Assembly (NCBI GenBank): GCA_016793525.1
Contig: JAEUJT010000099.1
Span: 1-7,449 of the forward strand
DNA: 7,449 nt
From: Archangium sp.
Lineage (GTDB): Bacteria > Myxococcota > Myxococcia > Myxococcales > Myxococcaceae
Reading direction: 5' to 3'
This document shows positions 5,694 through 7,449 of the stretch, one piece after another (the stretch's first letter is position 1; each line of letters begins with the position of its first letter). The translations under genes were made by a program, and so were the position numbers. Below the pieces are notes generated by a model. It was given only the letters and a program-made list of their open reading frames with translations. It was not told the origin of the DNA and searched no databases.

Positions 5694-7039
5694 CACCGCG
5701 CCTCGCCACCCTCGTCGTGCTCGTCTGTGCCGGGTGTCCGCCGGGGCCGCTGACGATTCCACCGGTGCGTGATGCGGGGCCGGGGCTCGACGGCGGAGAG
5801 TTGCTCGTCGACGGAGGCCTCGTCCGCTCCGATGCCGGGCTGCCGCTCGAGCAGGCCTGCGCGGTGCTCAACGCCAAGCGCTGCGAGTCGCTCGGGCGCT
5901 GCGGGTTGTTGGCGGCCGACGGCGGGCTGAGCATCTGCCTGGCGCTGCAGGAAGCCACGTGGTGCGGCCCGACGACGTGGCTCTCGCGGGTGCAGGCGCC
6001 GGTGAACACGCTGCGGTACGACGGCACGTTGGCGCTGGCGTGCGCCACCGAGCTCGAGGCGCGCAGCTGCGCGAACGTGAACGACGAGCCCGAGGCGTGC
6101 AGTCGGTTCCTCCTGCCCAACGCCCAGCTGCGGCAGCCCTGCTACGATGGCTACACCGAGTGCATCGAAGGCGTGTGCCGCGGGGTCTCGTGTGGAGATC
6201 GCCGCTGCCGGCCGCGCGGGCTCGCGGGAGAAGACTGCCGGCAGACGTCCGACTGCGCGTCGGGCCTGGTGTGCAAACCGCTGGCGTCGACGCCTGGCGT
6301 GGGCGTGTGCACGCGGCCGCTCGAGGCGGGCGAGACGTGCATCGGCGCGCAAGAATGCGCCTCCGGCTTCTCCTGCACCGGCCGCTGCGTCGCCGATGCG
6401 CCGGTCGGTGGCTCCTGCGCCTCGGCTCGCTGCAACGTACAGACGTACTGCAGCCCGTCTCCCGATGCCGGCCTGGTGTGCGTCGAGCGCCTGAGCCTCG
6501 GCTCGAGCTGCGCCTCCGACACTCAGTGCGCGACCACGTTGATCTGCGACGCCTTCACCCGCCGCTGCGAGCCGCAGGTGGTGACGCAGAGCAACGCCGC
6601 GTGTGGGCCGCATCAGACCTGCGGCCTCGACAACGTCTGCGTGGGGCTGTCGCCGACCGAGGCCGGCCGCTGCCTGCCTCCGCGGAGCACCGGGGCGGCG
6701 TGTACCGTCACCGACGAATGTGAAGAGCACCTGCGCTGCACCTCGCCCGACGCCGGCGCGTGCAAGGGCCGCGGGCAGCAGGGGGACTCGTGCGCCAACG
6801 CCCGCGACTGCGCCGCGTTCTTCGCCTGCATCGGCGGCCGGTGCGCCGCGCGGCCGACCTTGGGCCAGCCGTGCTCGACGTCGCTCCGGTGCCTGTGGGG
6901 CGCGTGCAGCGGAGCCGACGGCGACGGTGGCTTCGTGTGCGCCCAAGCGGGCGGCCCCGGCGCGCGCTGCGACGACGACACCGCCTGCGCGTCACAGCGC
7001 TGCCTTCAAGGCACCTGCCTCGCCGCCTGCGTGCCGTAG
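5663..7039 (+). CDS. Cysteine-rich lipoprotein with four-Cys modules (copy 2, paralogue of upstream gene)
   Basis: This encodes 458 residues if it starts at GTG 5663, overlapping the upstream gene by 31 bases. A TTG at 5690, which overlaps the upstream stop as TTGA, would give 449 residues and matches the four-base overlaps at 1135 and 4440; neither has a strong ribosome binding site. Both keep the lipoprotein signal, with the lipidated Cys in V-C-A-G-C (residue 25 or 16). A short linker with D-A-G and D-G-G triplets follows. Residues about 66-185 align with the N-terminal cysteine domain of the upstream protein (L-R-Y-D-G vs L-R-F-E-P, then A-C...S-C...C). Then come nine or so four-cysteine modules such as G-E-D-C...D-C...V-C...C. 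About 52 cysteines in total. It is probably an exported, disulfide-rich envelope lipoprotein of unknown role, created by tandem duplication. The C-terminus ends within a module (C-L-A-A-C-V-P), with no sorting tail such as MYXO-CTERM. Confidence 0.82.
   Translation: MRRARGWRVLTPRLATLVVLVCAGCPPGPLTIPPVRDAGPGLDGGELLVDGGLVRSDAGLPLEQACAVLNAKRCESLGRCGLLAADGGLSICLALQEATWCGPTTWLSRVQAPVNTLRYDGTLALACATELEARSCANVNDEPEACSRFLLPNAQLRQPCYDGYTECIEGVCRGVSCGDRRCRPRGLAGEDCRQTSDCASGLVCKPLASTPGVGVCTRPLEAGETCIGAQECASGFSCTGRCVADAPVGGSCASARCNVQTYCSPSPDAGLVCVERLSLGSSCASDTQCATTLICDAFTRRCEPQVVTQSNAACGPHQTCGLDNVCVGLSPTEAGRCLPPRSTGAACTVTDECEEHLRCTSPDAGACKGRGQQGDSCANARDCAAFFACIGGRCAARPTLGQPCSTSLRCLWGACSGADGDGGFVCAQAGGPGARCDDDTACASQRCLQGTCLAACVP
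6227..7030 (+). repeat. Tandem four-cysteine modules in lipoprotein copy 2
   Basis: About nine modules of 24-32 residues begin with G-x-x-C or the close variant N-A-A-C (G-E-D-C, G-E-T-C, G-G-S-C, G-S-S-C, N-A-A-C, G-A-A-C, G-D-S-C, G-Q-P-C, G-A-R-C), each with four cysteines. The modules are more regular in length here than in the upstream paralogue. Confidence 0.65.
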
Positions 7040-7067
7040 TCGGTCACCCCGAAGGCGCTGAACTCGC

Positions 7068-7073
7068 TACGCT
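7068..7073 (+). promoter_or_regulatory. Possible -10 box for a leaderless HipA-like mRNA
   Basis: TACGCT ends nine bases before ATG 7083, so transcription could start at or very near the start codon. GGAG at 7079-7082 touches the ATG and is too close to act as a normal Shine-Dalgarno site. No clear -35 box is visible in the 43-base gap. Confidence 0.35.
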
Positions 7074-7082
7074 TCTCCGGAG

Positions 7083-7449
7083 ATGACTTCGGTTCCACTC
7101 CACATCGTGCGCGAAGATGGTCGCGTCGAGCACCTGGGCGAGTGGCGACCGCATACCTTGGTGTTGGAGCGCGCCGGCTTTCCCTTCCTCGACGTCGGAG
7201 AGCACGTCATCGAGGGAGACCTGCCGTGGATCTTCTGGGACATGTGCCCGAGCGGTTTTATCGGCCGGGTATATGCGCGGGCGTTGCAGGGCTTGCGACT
7301 TCCGGCAGATCCGCGAACGTGGTCAGCGAATCAGGCGCTCGAGATTCTCGTGCATCACGGCGCTGATCTCCCTGGCAACTTAGTCATCGGTGAGGCGTCA
7401 CTGGCGCACTACCAAGCGGAGCGCGCCGACCTGACCAAGGCCCTCGACC
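7083..7449 (+). CDS. HipA-superfamily kinase, YjjJ/HipH-like, N-terminal part (runs off window)
   Basis: The frame is open from ATG 7083 to the window end (122 complete codons), so the gene is truncated by the window edge. An in-frame TGA at 7059-7061 leaves no upstream start. Residues about 4-20 (V-P-L-H-I-V-R-E-D-G-R-V-E-H-L-G) and L-P-W-I-F-W-D-M-C-P-S-G-F-I-G-R at about 47-62, then L-P-A-D-P-R-T-W-S, L-V-H-H-G-A-D-L-P-G-N-L-V-I-G-E at about 93-108, match my recollection of the HipA N-terminal subdomain in YjjJ/HipH-type proteins (L-P-W-F-x-x-D-x-R-P-Q-G-F-L-G-R; G-x-D-x-P-G-N-L). HipA proteins are Ser/Thr kinases; HipA of E. coli phosphorylates glutamyl-tRNA synthetase and is neutralised by HipB. 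The kinase core would lie beyond the window, so activity cannot be judged. YjjJ carries an N-terminal helix-turn-helix domain, which is missing here, and no small HipB-like gene lies upstream. I counted 31 of 122 codons ending in A or T, including a rare TTA, more than in the neighbours. Confidence 0.78.
   Translation, partial: MTSVPLHIVREDGRVEHLGEWRPHTLVLERAGFPFLDVGEHVIEGDLPWIFWDMCPSGFIGRVYARALQGLRLPADPRTWSANQALEILVHHGADLPGNLVIGEASLAHYQAERADLTKALD

Noticed and set aside
4008..5762. A 584-codon open frame on the minus strand opposite the aminopeptidase end and first lipoprotein
   Set aside because: It is a by-product of high GC: the plus-strand genes have clear families, signal peptides and cysteine patterns, while the minus-strand translation is Ala/Arg-rich with no motif.
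5639..6946. A 435-codon minus-strand open frame opposite the second lipoprotein
   Set aside because: Same composition effect; the plus-strand frame has a lipobox and regular cysteine modules.
4440..7039. Calling the lipoproteins true Dickkopf, EGF or toxin-like domains
   Set aside because: Only cysteine spacing is similar; no specific conserved residues beyond Cys and Gly support homology.
7117..7383. An 88-codon plus-strand open frame near the window end
   Set aside because: It is out of frame with the HipA-like gene, which shows recognisable family motifs and is open to the window edge.

Overview
The window is a GC-rich, gene-dense piece of bacterial chromosome with every supported gene on the + strand. 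Almost all codons end in G or C. Start codons tend to overlap the previous stop, and two consecutive lipoproteins carry Asp-Ala-Gly-rich linkers followed by many four-cysteine modules. That combination is typical of Myxococcota (myxobacteria and relatives), which I infer from style and not from a marker gene.

Layout. (1) 1-1138: C-terminal part of a right-handed beta-helix protein built from imperfect repeats of about 55 residues; its 5' end lies outside the window. (2) 1135-1884: a 249-residue protein, start overlapping the previous stop, that looks like a degenerate formylglycine-generating-enzyme (SUMF1/EgtB/PvdO) fold. (3) 1885-2000: a 116-base gap with short inverted repeats and a clear ribosome binding site. 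(4) 2001-2612: a 203-residue protein with one N-terminal membrane helix, a Pro/Ala linker and a helical C-terminal domain. (5) 2680-4443: an M1-family zinc aminopeptidase with an intact zinc site, an extra helical N-terminal region, no signal peptide and an altered GXMEN-like motif. (6, 7) 4440-5693 and 5663-7039: two adjacent, overlapping, paralogous cysteine-rich lipoproteins, probably made from one transcript that also carries the aminopeptidase. (8) 7083-end: the N-terminal 122 residues of a HipA-superfamily kinase resembling YjjJ/HipH, running off the window. It lacks the N-terminal helix-turn-helix expected in YjjJ and has no antitoxin-like gene immediately upstream.

Functionally, genes 1+2 form one coupled pair and genes 5+6+7 a second coupled group. 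The shared theme is surface or envelope proteins of unknown partners (beta-helix, membrane-anchored protein, two lipoproteins), with a peptidase among them. The HipA-like gene has its own putative promoter, a slightly lower third-position GC, and looks like a separate unit. I saw no RNA genes, CRISPR array, insertion sequence, attachment site or convincing intrinsic terminator. No gap between genes exceeds 116 bases. The most promising leads are the HTH-less HipA-like kinase, the degenerate FGE-like protein coupled to a beta-helix protein, and the duplicated cysteine-module lipoproteins.
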